NCBI RefSeq assembly: GCF_002934265.1
Contig: NZ_PTIX01000007.1
Coordinates: 248,001 to 312,000, forward strand
Length of the DNA stretch: 64,000 nucleotides
Direction of reading: 5' to 3'
Origin: Actinokineospora auranticolor
Lineage (GTDB): Bacteria > Actinomycetota > Actinomycetes > Mycobacteriales > Pseudonocardiaceae
In this document: positions 29,134 to 37,327 of the stretch, piece after piece
Layout: every line of letters starts with the position of its first letter
Numbering within the stretch: position 1 is the first letter of the stretch
The notes under the pieces: generated by a model
What the model was told of the DNA's origin: nothing
Seen by the model: only the letters and a program-made list of their open reading frames with translations
The model's database searches: none
Made by a program: the position numbers and the translations under genes

Positions 29134-30420
29134 ATGACGAACACCCGGATGAGTGCCGCGGCGGTGCGGCCACTGCGCACGCTCGACCCGACCGCGCCCC
29201 TGGACGACCTCGACTGGCTCGACGCCGCGATCGGCGACGCCCGGGTCGTGGCCATCGGCGAGAGCGCGCACTACAACACCGAGTCGTACCAACTGCGCCA
29301 CCGCCTGCTGCGTTACCTGGTGGAACGGCACGGATTCGGTGCCTACGCCATGGAGTCCGGGTTCACCGAGGGATGGCGCGCCGACGCTTGGGTCCACGGT
29401 GCCCCCGACCGCCTCGGCGGCGTGATGGGCGACGGCATGACGTCGCTGATGCTGCTGTGGGAACCGATGCGGGCGCAGTTGGAGTGGATGCGCACGCGCT
29501 CGGTGGGCTACTACGGCATCGATCTGGGCGGTTCCAACGTCTCCCTACTGCCCGGCCTCGACGCCGTGACCGCCTACCTCGCCGACGCCGACCCCGAGTT
29601 CACAGTGGACCCCCACCTGAGAGACACCGCCGCGATCTTCGCCCCACCGTCGGCGTTCTCCGCCCCTTCCGCCGTCGCCGCCTACGCCGATCTGACCCCC
29701 GACACCCGAGACGCGCTGACCGCGGGCCTGGCCACCCTCGCCGCACACCTGATCGGCCGACGCCTGGACTACCAACGCCGAACCACGGTCGACGCCTACA
29801 ACCGCGCCCTGCGCTCCCTGCGACTCGTCCTGACCCTCGACAGCGTGATCCGAGCCATCGCCCGCGGCGACCTGCGAACCGCGATGCTCAACCGGGACGC
29901 CGCGATGGCCGACACCGTCGAATGGATCCTGCGCAGGGAGGGGCGGGTCGTGCTGGGCGCGCACAACGGCCACATCCAACGTTGGCCCTGCCCCCTCCCC
30001 GGCATGGCGCCGATGACCCCGATGGGCATGCACCTGGCCGAGCGACTGGGGGAGGACTACCGGGTCATCGGCACGACCACCGGCACCGGTCAAACCCTCA
30101 CGACCAGCCCGGACTTCTACCGCGGCAAGATCTTCTCCGACCTGGGGCCACCCCAACCCGGAAGCCTCGACGCCCTCATGGAGGCCTGCTACGACAGTCC
30201 CTTCGCGACAGACCTCCGGACCCTGCCTCCAACCGACGTCGCCACGGTCGCCGCTGCCACGTGCCAACGCCACGGGACCCACTACGCCGATCTGGATCCT
30301 CTCGCCGCCTACGACGTGATCGTCCACTTGCCCCGCGTAACCGGAGCCGAACCCGACAAGGACGCCCTCGCCCATTCCCCTGACGAAGTGCGGCAAGCGT
30401 TTTCCCGGTGGGCGGGCTGA
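29134..30420 (+). CDS. Erythromycin esterase family protein
   Basis: A 428-residue protein of the EreA/succinoglycan-related family. Active-site blocks: VVAIGESAHYNTESYQLRHRLLRYLVER with the GExxH motif, YAMESGFTEGW, and LGAHNGHIQRW with the second His. Some family members hydrolyse macrolide lactones, others have unknown esterase roles; resistance is possible but not shown. ATG at 29134 with GAGGAGG upstream; an upstream in-frame extension covers the operator and is rejected. Confidence 0.88.
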   Translation: MTNTRMSAAAVRPLRTLDPTAPLDDLDWLDAAIGDARVVAIGESAHYNTESYQLRHRLLRYLVERHGFGAYAMESGFTEGWRADAWVHGAPDRLGGVMGDGMTSLMLLWEPMRAQLEWMRTRSVGYYGIDLGGSNVSLLPGLDAVTAYLADADPEFTVDPHLRDTAAIFAPPSAFSAPSAVAAYADLTPDTRDALTAGLATLAAHLIGRRLDYQRRTTVDAYNRALRSLRLVLTLDSVIRAIARGDLRTAMLNRDAAMADTVEWILRREGRVVLGAHNGHIQRWPCPLPGMAPMTPMGMHLAERLGEDYRVIGTTTGTGQTLTTSPDFYRGKIFSDLGPPQPGSLDALMEACYDSPFATDLRTLPPTDVATVAAATCQRHGTHYADLDPLAAYDVIVHLPRVTGAEPDKDALAHSPDEVRQAFSRWAG

Positions 30421-30431
30421 CCCCGCGCGAC

Positions 30432-31385
30432 TCAGGAAGTCGGCGGCAGCTGGGCCCACAGCTGCTCCGCCGCCTTCCCCGCCTGATCGCACGCCGCCGC
30501 CATGTCGGTGCTGGTCATGTGGCTCACCACCAGGCTCACCGACTCGTACTTCGGCTCATCCGGGAGTTTCACGTGGTTGTACTGCAGGATGCAGTGCACC
30601 GTGTTCCCCGCGGGTGCCTCCATCCGGTCCGTCACCCGCCCCGCGATCGTCACCGGCCGCGCCGGTGGTGTCGGCGACGAGTACAACCCGAACGTCACCC
30701 GCATGATGATGGTCTGGGCCGCGTTGCTCCACTGGCACGTGTGCTTCGTCGGCCAGCTCCGCTTCACGGTCAGCCCCGCCGTGCCCGCCGACGGCATCGC
30801 CCGGCACGGGTCGACCGGCCCGAACGAGTTCTTCCCGTACACCCGGTGCTTGACCTGCTTGGGGTTCTTCTTCAACCGCTCGAGCATCTTGGTGAAGCCC
30901 GCCCCCAGCAGCGAGCACTGGTTCTGCGCGCCCCCGCCCATCCGCCGGATGTACGCGCTCAGCGCGAGGTCGTCGAAGAGCACCAGCCGTCCGCACTGGG
31001 CGTAGTTGTCCAGGTACTCCGTGGTGCGGAAGCCGTCCTTCTCGACCGGTGCGCGTTGGCCGGTGAACTGCTTGGCCTGGTCGACGCCGCCGACCGAGAT
31101 CATGACGCCCGGCTCCGTGCTGCCCGGGGTCGAGAGGGTGAGCAGGCACTCGTCGAAGCCCGTGCCGGACACGAAGAGGCCGTTGCCGAAGTCCGACGGT
31201 TCGAACAGGGAGCACGGGTCGAGGGTGGTCAGGTCGCCCAGCAGCGCGCCCACGTCGACCATCGGCGGCTTGTAGTCGCTGACGGCCGGTTTGGCGTACC
31301 ACTCCGGCGGCGACACCACCGTCGTGCACCCCGCGGTGGCCGCCACCGCCGCGATCACCGCCGCGAGCCTGCGTAAACCGCGCAT
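30432..31385 (-). CDS. DUF3558-type secreted lipoprotein
   Basis: A 317-residue lipoprotein. Signal peptide with lipobox TAGC and lipidated Cys20. The mature protein has DUF3558 features, including LDPCSLFEPSDF near 57 and a second, related half starting near VDPCRAMPSAG, so it looks like a two-domain duplication. Paired cysteines suggest disulfides. Widespread in mycolic-acid bacteria and Pseudonocardiaceae, role unknown. Its stop is 12 nt from that of the esterase gene. Confidence 0.78.
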   Translation of the reverse strand: MRGLRRLAAVIAAVAATAGCTTVVSPPEWYAKPAVSDYKPPMVDVGALLGDLTTLDPCSLFEPSDFGNGLFVSGTGFDECLLTLSTPGSTEPGVMISVGGVDQAKQFTGQRAPVEKDGFRTTEYLDNYAQCGRLVLFDDLALSAYIRRMGGGAQNQCSLLGAGFTKMLERLKKNPKQVKHRVYGKNSFGPVDPCRAMPSAGTAGLTVKRSWPTKHTCQWSNAAQTIIMRVTFGLYSSPTPPARPVTIAGRVTDRMEAPAGNTVHCILQYNHVKLPDEPKYESVSLVVSHMTSTDMAAACDQAGKAAEQLWAQLPPTS

Positions 31386-31435
31386 CCGTGCCCCCGAGAG
31401 CCAATCACCAGCCGACGGGGAGGGATGTTAGGCGA

Positions 31436-32017
31436 TCACCCCGTGTACAGGACCAGCCCGTGCCGCGATAGGACCGTCGCGATGGGCAGGTAGTAGCTCG
31501 TACCGCCGCTGGAGCAGTTGCCCGAGCCGCCGACGACGACCCCCTGGGCCTGTCCGTTCCAGACCACCGGGCCGCCCGCGTCACCCGGTTCGACGCAGAT
31601 GGTGGTGCGGGTCAACCCCGTGATCGACCCACCGGGGAAGTTGACGGTCTGGTTCTTCGCCTGGACGGTGCCGCAGTGCCAGCCGGTGGTCGGGCCGTAG
31701 CGGCAGACCGAGGTCCCGACCGCCGCCTCGGTGCGGCCGCGCACGGTGGTCGTGCCGGTTCCGGTGCGCACGTACGGTGTCGACACCGAGTCGGCGGGTG
31801 CCGGGATGAGGCCGTACGCCTGGTTCCCGCCACCGCACGCCGACGTGGTGATGACCATCCGGACACCCGAGCCGGTGCGCGCGTTGAAGCCGATGACGCA
31901 CGTCTTCCCGTTGTACGTGATCCGGTCGCCGCCGATGAGCTGAACGGGCGCCGCCGCAGCCGACGGCGCGGTCAGGACAATGAGGACGAGGGCACACAGG
32001 GTCGCCAGGACACGCAT
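31436..32017 (-). CDS. Secreted S1 (alpha-lytic-type) pseudoprotease
   Basis: A 193-residue exported protein with an Ala-rich signal peptide (about residues 1-23). It has the chymotrypsin-like fold of streptogrisin/alpha-lytic proteases, with paired cysteines at 40/61, 105/115 and 141/168. The His position of the TAGHC motif is Ala60 (VITTSACG) and the nucleophile in GDSGGP is Ala147 (PGDAGGPVV). Both catalytic residues are lost, so it should not cleave peptides and may bind or inhibit instead. No propeptide is visible. Confidence 0.75.
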   Translation of the reverse strand: MRVLATLCALVLIVLTAPSAAAAPVQLIGGDRITYNGKTCVIGFNARTGSGVRMVITTSACGGGNQAYGLIPAPADSVSTPYVRTGTGTTTVRGRTEAAVGTSVCRYGPTTGWHCGTVQAKNQTVNFPGGSITGLTRTTICVEPGDAGGPVVWNGQAQGVVVGGSGNCSSGGTSYYLPIATVLSRHGLVLYTG

Positions 32018-32050
32018 CGCATCAGCCTTCCCCGAACGGTCGAGACTCGA

Positions 32051-32106
32051 CGGTAAGCGGCGAAACGGTCACCCCGGTACCCGCTGTTCGGCCTAGGCGC
32101 TTACCG
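32051..32106. repeat. Inverted repeat flanking the pseudoprotease/ABC gene gap
   Basis: Perfect 9-bp arms CGGTAAGCG (32051-32059) and CGCTTACCG (32098-32106). The right arm ends 2 nt before the permease stop. Possibly a terminator for the leftward ABC operon; the 38-nt spacer makes this uncertain. Confidence 0.35.
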
Positions 32107-32107
32107 T

Positions 32108-32842
32108 TTACGCGGTCCGCCTGCGCAGCGTCCCGGCGCCGAGGGCCAGTGCCACCACGACGCACCCCGCGACGACGACCAGGTCGCGCACGAGCGTCCC
32201 GCTGAACTCCGCCGACCGGGTCACCAGCGTCAGCGCGTCCACCGCGTAGGACAACGGCATCACCGTCGACAGCCACTCCAGCGGCCACGCCATCTCCGCG
32301 CGCGGCTGCAGCAACCCGCACAGCAGGAACTGCGGCAGCACGAACAGCGGCATGAACTGGATCGCCTGGAACTCGCTCGTCGCGAACGCGCTCACGAACA
32401 GGCCCAGCGCCATGCCGAGCAGCGCGTCCAGCACGGCGATCAGCAGCAGCGTCCACACCGAACCGGCGACGTCGAGACCCAGCCACAGCAGGGAAACCCC
32501 GGTCGCGACGCCGACCTGGAGCACGGCGAGCAGACCGAAGGCCAGCGCGTAGCCCAGGATCAGGTCGAGGCGGGCCAGCGGCATCGTCATGAGGCGTTCG
32601 AGCGTCGCGGTGGTGCGCTCGCGCAGCGTGGTCACCGACGCGATCAGGAACATGATGACGAAGGGGAACACGCCGAGCAGGGCCGGGGCGATGGCGCTGA
32701 ACGCGCGGGCGTCGTCGAAGACGAAGCGCAGCAGGGTCATCAGCAGGGCCGGGACGAGCAGCAGCATCGCGACCGTGCGCGGGTCGTGGCGCAGCTGGGT
32801 GAGCACGCGCCGCGCGGTGGCGGCGGTGGTGGCCGGGTTCAC
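32108..32842 (-). CDS. ABC-2 type transporter permease
   Basis: A 244-residue membrane protein with about six hydrophobic helices, for example AMLLLVPALLMTLLRFVF, FVIMFLIASVTTLRERTTATLERLM and FVLPQFLLCGLLQP. This is the ABC-2 (drug/polymer export) fold. The GTG at 32842 overlaps the stop of the ATPase gene (GTGA), so the two subunits are co-translated. The substrate is unknown; such pairs often export lipids or antibiotics. Confidence 0.88.
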   Translation of the reverse strand: MNPATTAATARRVLTQLRHDPRTVAMLLLVPALLMTLLRFVFDDARAFSAIAPALLGVFPFVIMFLIASVTTLRERTTATLERLMTMPLARLDLILGYALAFGLLAVLQVGVATGVSLLWLGLDVAGSVWTLLLIAVLDALLGMALGLFVSAFATSEFQAIQFMPLFVLPQFLLCGLLQPRAEMAWPLEWLSTVMPLSYAVDALTLVTRSAEFSGTLVRDLVVVAGCVVVALALGAGTLRRRTA

Positions 32843-33552
32843 GCCGCCTCCCGGATCACGCGCAGGAAAGCCCGTTCGAGGTCGGTCTCCCCGGTCGCGG
32901 CGCGCAGCCCGTCGGGGGTGTCGTCGACGAGGATCGCGCCGTCGCGCATCAGCAGGAGCCGGTCGCAGCGCGCGGCCTCGTCCATCACGTGGCTGGAGAC
33001 CAGGAGCGTGGTGCCCGCGGCGGCCAGGCGGTGGAAGAGGGACCAGAGGTCCTCGCGCAGCACCGGGTCGAGGCCGACGGTCGGTTCGTCGAGGACGAGC
33101 AGTTCGGGGCGGCCGAGCAGCGCGACCGCCAGGCCCGCCCGCCCGCGCTCGCCGCCGGAGAGGCTGCCGACGAGGTTCCGGGCGCGGTCGGCGAGGTCGA
33201 CATCGGCCAGCACGCGGTCGACGTCGGAGGCGGGGGCGCCGAGGACGGTCGCGAAGTAGCGCAGGCACTCGGTGACGGTGAGGTCGGCGTAGACGGCCGG
33301 GTGCTGCGTCGCGTACCCGACGCGGGACCGCAGGTCGCGGTGGCCCGCGGGCAGGCCGAGCACCTCGACGGTGCCGCCCGCGACGACCTGCACGCCCGTG
33401 ATCGACCGCAGGAGAGTGGTTTTCCCACAACCGCTGGGCCCGAGCAGTCCGGTGACCGACCCGCGCGGCACCGTGAACCCCACGTCCCGCAGCACGTCAC
33501 GACCCCCGCGGGCCACCCGGAGCCGGTCGACGGCGACCGCTGAATTAGTCAC
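32839..33552 (-). CDS. ABC transporter ATP-binding protein (exporter)
   Basis: A 237-residue ABC ATPase: Walker A GPSGCGKTTLL, signature SLSGGERGR, Walker B LLVLDEPTVGLDP, switch His in LLVSSHVMDEAARCD. The closest type is the drug-exporting DRA group (CcmA-like). GTG start at 33552. A GAATTA / TAATTC inverted repeat covers the start codon and may be an operator. Confidence 0.92.
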   Translation of the reverse strand: MTNSAVAVDRLRVARGGRDVLRDVGFTVPRGSVTGLLGPSGCGKTTLLRSITGVQVVAGGTVEVLGLPAGHRDLRSRVGYATQHPAVYADLTVTECLRYFATVLGAPASDVDRVLADVDLADRARNLVGSLSGGERGRAGLAVALLGRPELLVLDEPTVGLDPVLREDLWSLFHRLAAAGTTLLVSSHVMDEAARCDRLLLMRDGAILVDDTPDGLRAATGETDLERAFLRVIREAA

Positions 33553-33563
33553 GCGTTTAATTC
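33542..33563. promoter_or_regulatory. Inverted repeat over the ABC ATPase start
   Basis: Perfect arms GAATTA (33542-33547) and TAATTC (33558-33563), A/T-rich for this genome and spanning the first codons of the leftward ATPase gene. No regulator gene is next to it. Confidence 0.35.
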
Positions 33564-33652
33564 TGTCCGCGCCGGGATTCGCCCGTCAAGCCCTTCACGC
33601 CCGAGCACCGAAGACCTACGGTGAGCACCCTCGAACGACCCGGAGGACCCCC

Positions 33653-34174
33653 ATGCCCGCCGAGCGCCCCCTGGCCGCGCTGATCGACGAACTCGACCAC
33701 CCCGGCCCCCTGCGCGGCGCCACCGTGCTGGACACCATCCAGGGCGCCCTCGCGAGCGGGACCGAGTCGTGGCAGACGGCCCTGGCCGACCTCGACGCGG
33801 GCGGGGACGCGGTGGACGCCCTCGACCTCGTCGCCGACGCCTACGACCTGACCCGAGCACTGGGCGAGGCCACCCGGGAGGCCACGGAGATGATCAGCCT
33901 GGGCGTCGACACACCCACCCACCACTTCCTCGTCGCGGTGGTGCCCCTCCGCCGCGAACTGGTCCGCGCCAACGCGCGCCCCACCACCCAACTCCGCCGA
34001 GCCGTCGCCCTGGAACGGCGCGGCCAGAGCCGCTGGCGGGGCCCCGAGGGCCGCGCCGCCGCGATGGTCGACCGCGACCTCCAACTGGAAGAGGTCCGCG
34101 TCACCGCCAAAACCCTCCTCGACGACATCGCCGACCTCACCACCCACTACACCCGCTGGCGCACCGGCCGGTAG
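33653..34174 (+). CDS. Hypothetical helical protein
   Basis: A 173-residue protein with no recognised domain. It is predicted mostly helical and rich in Ala, Asp, Arg and Thr (for example LADLDAGGDAVDALDLVADAYDL). ATG at 33653 has CGGAGGA 8 nt upstream, and third positions are G/C biased, supporting a real gene. No signal peptide or membrane segment. It stands alone between the ABC exporter and a transposase remnant. Confidence 0.55.
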   Translation: MPAERPLAALIDELDHPGPLRGATVLDTIQGALASGTESWQTALADLDAGGDAVDALDLVADAYDLTRALGEATREATEMISLGVDTPTHHFLVAVVPLRRELVRANARPTTQLRRAVALERRGQSRWRGPEGRAAAMVDRDLQLEEVRVTAKTLLDDIADLTTHYTRWRTGR

Positions 34175-34311
34175 GGCGACTGCGTCCAGGATGTCGTGGC
34201 CCGCGCCTCACGCTCCTCGCGCCGCGAACCGCTGATCCTTTGTGGACTTAGGGTGGGCAGGCGGATCGCCTGGCCGGTATCGCCGGAACCGGGCTCATCG
34301 AGCCGGTCGGG

Positions 34312-34517
34312 ATGCTTCGGCGTGCCTGGCCCGACTTCTCCGACCGGCTGACGGCCAGCCGGGTCGTCGAACGCACGCTCTCCTGGCTCACCAGCTGCCG
34401 CTGCTCGACCATCCGCTACGAGCGCGGAGCCGCACACGTCTGCGGCTTCGTCACCCCGCCGCGGCATGGACCTGCGGCAAGCGACTCACCAAGACCACCT
34501 CATGGGACATGCCCTAA
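34312..34517 (+). pseudogene. C-terminal remnant of an IS5-family transposase
   Basis: RVVERTLSWLTSCRCSTIRYER matches the end of IS5-type DDE transposases, then the frame shifts near 34455 and the usual tail continues as TCGKRLTKTTS to a TAA at 34515. Only the last ~65 codons remain. It lies at the edge of the RiPP cluster. No inverted repeats found. Confidence 0.65.
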
Positions 34518-35716
34518 AGCTGCCCGTGCTCGGCCCGGAAGCGGTCGCGGTGGTTCCGGGCCGCGGTGGCCGCCGCCTCGCGGGCCGCCGAGGGGATGGG
34601 GGTGTTCGCGAGTTCGGCGAGGCGGGCGCGGATCGTGCGGACGAGGGTCGTGCCCAGGTCCGTCAGCGATCCCGTGCCCAGCAACGTCTCCGCCGCGTCC
34701 GCCGTGGCCCGGTGCCAGCGGGCGAACTCGGTGTCGGCGTGGGTGGGGTCCGGCTCCACCAGCCGTTGGTGGGACCAGAACTCGGCGACCGCCAGGTGCG
34801 CGTACGTGCCGTGCAGCAGCCCCGGCAGCGGACGGGGGTCGGTGCGCCAAGGGGCGTAGTACCGCGCTGACCGGTCGTCGGCGGTCAGGGCGAACAGGTC
34901 CAGCAGGACGGACAGCTTGCCGTGCTGGAGTTCGTGCGTCAGGGTGACCGCGGTCTCCGCCGGATTCGGTGGCAGCGAAAGGAAAACGCAACCGAACGCA
35001 TCCGCCAGGGTCAGGCTCGCCGTGCCCGACGGCGGGTCCGGCAGCGGTGTCAGTACCCGCACCGCCGCCGCCAGTTCCGCGGCCCGCCCCGGGTGGTGCT
35101 CGACCAGCACCCGCCAGCCCGCCGCCAGGGTTTCCCGCCACGGGGCGACGTCGGCGTCGCCGATCGTGACCCGCCGCGGCAGCGGGGCCCACCGCCAGTG
35201 GTCGAACCGGAAGCTCGCCGTCACCCCCGCGTGGGCCACCGAGATCACCGGCATCGGCCGCCACAGCTCGGACCGGCGCCCGATCAGCGCCCGCTTCCCG
35301 TCCACCGACAGGGTCACGCCCTCCGGGGTCCGCCGGACCCGGACCTCCGACGCCCCCACCGCCTCGAACACCCCGAGCGTCGGGATCTCGACGCGACCCG
35401 GCACCGCCAGCCGCACGCCCAACTCGCGCCCCCGCCGCGCCGCCCCGGCGATCGCCACCAACCCCAGGTCGTCCAGACCGAGCGCACCCGACGCGACGCG
35501 CACGGCCCACGCGCCCACCCCCGGGTCGTCCAACACCGACGACCCGTGCAGCGACGCCCACAACCGACGCGCCTCGGGGTCCCCCGACGCCCGGACCGCG
35601 TGCTCCAGCAGCAGCACCGTCCGACTCCGCCGCGCCGCCACCAGCGCGGCCACCGCCGCGGGCCCGCCGCCGCACGCCGACAGCTCCTCGAACACCCCGA
35701 CCGAGATCCGGTGCAC
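34514..35716 (-). CDS. HExxH-type peptide beta-hydroxylase of the Fxs-like RiPP cluster
   Basis: A 400-residue protein with the metal motif HELQH at 261-265 (TLTHELQHGKLSVLLDLF). Sequence layout matches the HEXXH proteins found as fusions (FxsBH) or partners of FxsB, now described as alpha-ketoglutarate-dependent peptide beta-hydroxylases. The GTG overlaps the last base of the radical SAM stop (TAGTG), so the two are coupled. It probably hydroxylates the peptide encoded at 37081. It is separate here, not fused as in many relatives. Confidence 0.78.
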   Translation of the reverse strand: MHRISVGVFEELSACGGGPAAVAALVAARRSRTVLLLEHAVRASGDPEARRLWASLHGSSVLDDPGVGAWAVRVASGALGLDDLGLVAIAGAARRGRELGVRLAVPGRVEIPTLGVFEAVGASEVRVRRTPEGVTLSVDGKRALIGRRSELWRPMPVISVAHAGVTASFRFDHWRWAPLPRRVTIGDADVAPWRETLAAGWRVLVEHHPGRAAELAAAVRVLTPLPDPPSGTASLTLADAFGCVFLSLPPNPAETAVTLTHELQHGKLSVLLDLFALTADDRSARYYAPWRTDPRPLPGLLHGTYAHLAVAEFWSHQRLVEPDPTHADTEFARWHRATADAAETLLGTGSLTDLGTTLVRTIRARLAELANTPIPSAAREAAATAARNHRDRFRAEHGQL

Positions 35717-36870
35717 TACCCGCGCCCCCGAGCCAACGCCGCCAGGTCCGCCGCCACCCGGTCCCGGATGTGGCCGACCAGCCGGAACAGGTCCGGGCAG
35801 TAGGCGGACGGGTTGTCGAACCCGGATCCCTCACGGTAGCGGTGCGCCCGCAGCCCCCCGCCGCACAGGCGCCGCACCGGGCACCCGCCGCAGCCCGTCG
35901 GCGGCACGACCACCGGCGACGGGCGCGGGACGCGGTCGAACGGGTCGCGGTCGACGTGCAGGCCCGTCGCGGAAGCGCCCTCGTACGACGACGTCAGCAT
36001 GTCCGACGACTCGATGCCCCCGTCGGTCTCCACGACCACCATGCGCGACGGCGACAGGCCGACACCCTCCACCCGCGACCGGCCGCCCAGCGCGACCGCG
36101 ATGATCTCCTCGAACAGCCGCACCCCCGTTTCGGGCGCGCCGTACCAGCGGTCGAAAATCGGGATCAGCCAGTCCGCGTACGGTGTTCGGGGGTCGCCCG
36201 GCACGCGGCCCGGCGGCGGGTTCGTCCAGTTCCCGTGCGGTAGCAGGAAATCGACGGCGGGCGGGTCGAACGCCAGCAGCGACTCGTAGGTCCGCAGTGG
36301 ATCGTTGGCGAGGTCGACCGTGCACAGCAACCCGGCGTACGCCGCCCGGTGCCGCGCGGACCCCAGGCGCCGCAACGCCGCGCTGACCGCCGCGTACGAC
36401 CCGCGGCCGTCGTGCCCGACGCGGTGCCGGTCGTGCGCCTGCGCGTCCCCGTCGACGCTCACGCTGACCCGGATCCCCAGCGCCGCCAACGCGTCCAGCG
36501 CCGCGTCGGTCAGCAGCGTCCCGTTGGTCTGCATGGCGAACCCGACCCGCACACCCGGGCCCACCGCGGCCCGGACCGCGGAAACGCAGTGCCGCAGGCG
36601 TTCGACCCCGGCCAGCATCGGCTCCCCGCCGTGCAGCACCACCTCGATGGCGTCCACGCCGTGGTCGCGGACGTGCTCGGCGATCCGCGCCGCCGTCCGC
36701 TCGACCGTGCGCGCGGACATCGCCCGCGGCCTGCCGCGCCAGCGCTGGTCGGCCATCGTGTACACGTAGCAGTGGTCGCAGGCGAGGTTGCAGCGCCCGT
36801 GCACCTTCAGGATGAACTGGCGCAGCGGCAGGGTGCGCGCCGCCGTCGCCGTGGCGCCCGGACCACCCAT
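35716..36870 (-). CDS. fxsB: FxsB-like cyclophane-forming radical SAM/SPASM maturase
   Basis: A 384-residue radical SAM protein. The SAM-cluster motif CNLACDHCYVY is at C27/C31/C34, followed by EVVLHGGEPML, FAMQTNGTLL and VSVDGD. The SPASM-type end is CGGCPVRRLCGGGLRAHRYREGSGFDNPSAYC. The block YAGLLCTVDLANDP and HGNWTNPPP are characteristic of the FxsB family, which joins an aromatic ring to the beta carbon two residues downstream. ATG at 36870 is preferred; GTG at 36891 or 36942 is possible. Divergent from the precursor gene. Confidence 0.88.
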   Translation of the reverse strand: MGGPGATATAARTLPLRQFILKVHGRCNLACDHCYVYTMADQRWRGRPRAMSARTVERTAARIAEHVRDHGVDAIEVVLHGGEPMLAGVERLRHCVSAVRAAVGPGVRVGFAMQTNGTLLTDAALDALAALGIRVSVSVDGDAQAHDRHRVGHDGRGSYAAVSAALRRLGSARHRAAYAGLLCTVDLANDPLRTYESLLAFDPPAVDFLLPHGNWTNPPPGRVPGDPRTPYADWLIPIFDRWYGAPETGVRLFEEIIAVALGGRSRVEGVGLSPSRMVVVETDGGIESSDMLTSSYEGASATGLHVDRDPFDRVPRPSPVVVPPTGCGGCPVRRLCGGGLRAHRYREGSGFDNPSAYCPDLFRLVGHIRDRVAADLAALARGRG

Positions 36871-37080
36871 ACGCTGACACCGTTCCCGCACGTCCTGGCC
36901 GCACCCTCGGCGCGACTCCTCCCCCGAGGGGGATCGCCGCACGCCCGCGGAGTGTTCCAGTTCCCGGCGGGCGCGCGACCGGGCCCCCGCGGTCGGTGCC
37001 TGTGGCTATCATGGCGCGGCACGTTGCCGGCCCGGCTGGTGGCCGACCACCGCCCGCCGAAAGAGTGAAAGGACGTCAAC

Positions 37081-37266
37081 GTGAGCACCCCTCAGCACGA
37101 GGCAGGCGCCGACCCTGCGGCGCTGGAGTCCGACCTGCCCGACGTCGGGTCGCTAGACCCGGCCGCGCTCGCGGCCATCCCCGACTCGGCGCTGGCCGCT
37201 GCGGTGCGCAGGCAGCTCGCGGGCGCCGACGAGGACTACTTCGCCGCCTTCCAGAACGCGATGTGA
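37081..37266 (+). CDS. Fxs-like RiPP precursor ending in F-Q-N-A-M
   Basis: A 61-residue acidic peptide with a leader rich in Asp, Ala and Leu and a C-terminal core DYFAAFQNAM. Classical Fxs precursors end FxSxx; here the third position is Asn (FQNAM), still compatible with a three-residue Phe-x-Asn cyclophane. GTG start with AAAGGA 8 nt upstream; a TATCAT box at 37007 may be its -10. It sits between the divergent maturase genes and the FxsT-like gene 61 nt downstream. Identification rests on position, size and core. Confidence 0.75.
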   Translation: MSTPQHEAGADPAALESDLPDVGSLDPAALAAIPDSALAAAVRRQLAGADEDYFAAFQNAM

Positions 37267-37327
37267 CGGGGCGGGGGAAAAGATCCTTCGGCGGTAACCC
37301 GGCCGCCGCGGCGCGCGACATCATCTA

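Noticed and set aside
29134-30420. Calling the esterase-family gene a macrolide resistance gene
   Set aside because: Family motifs are present, but most actinobacterial members have no shown macrolide activity; only the family call is supported.
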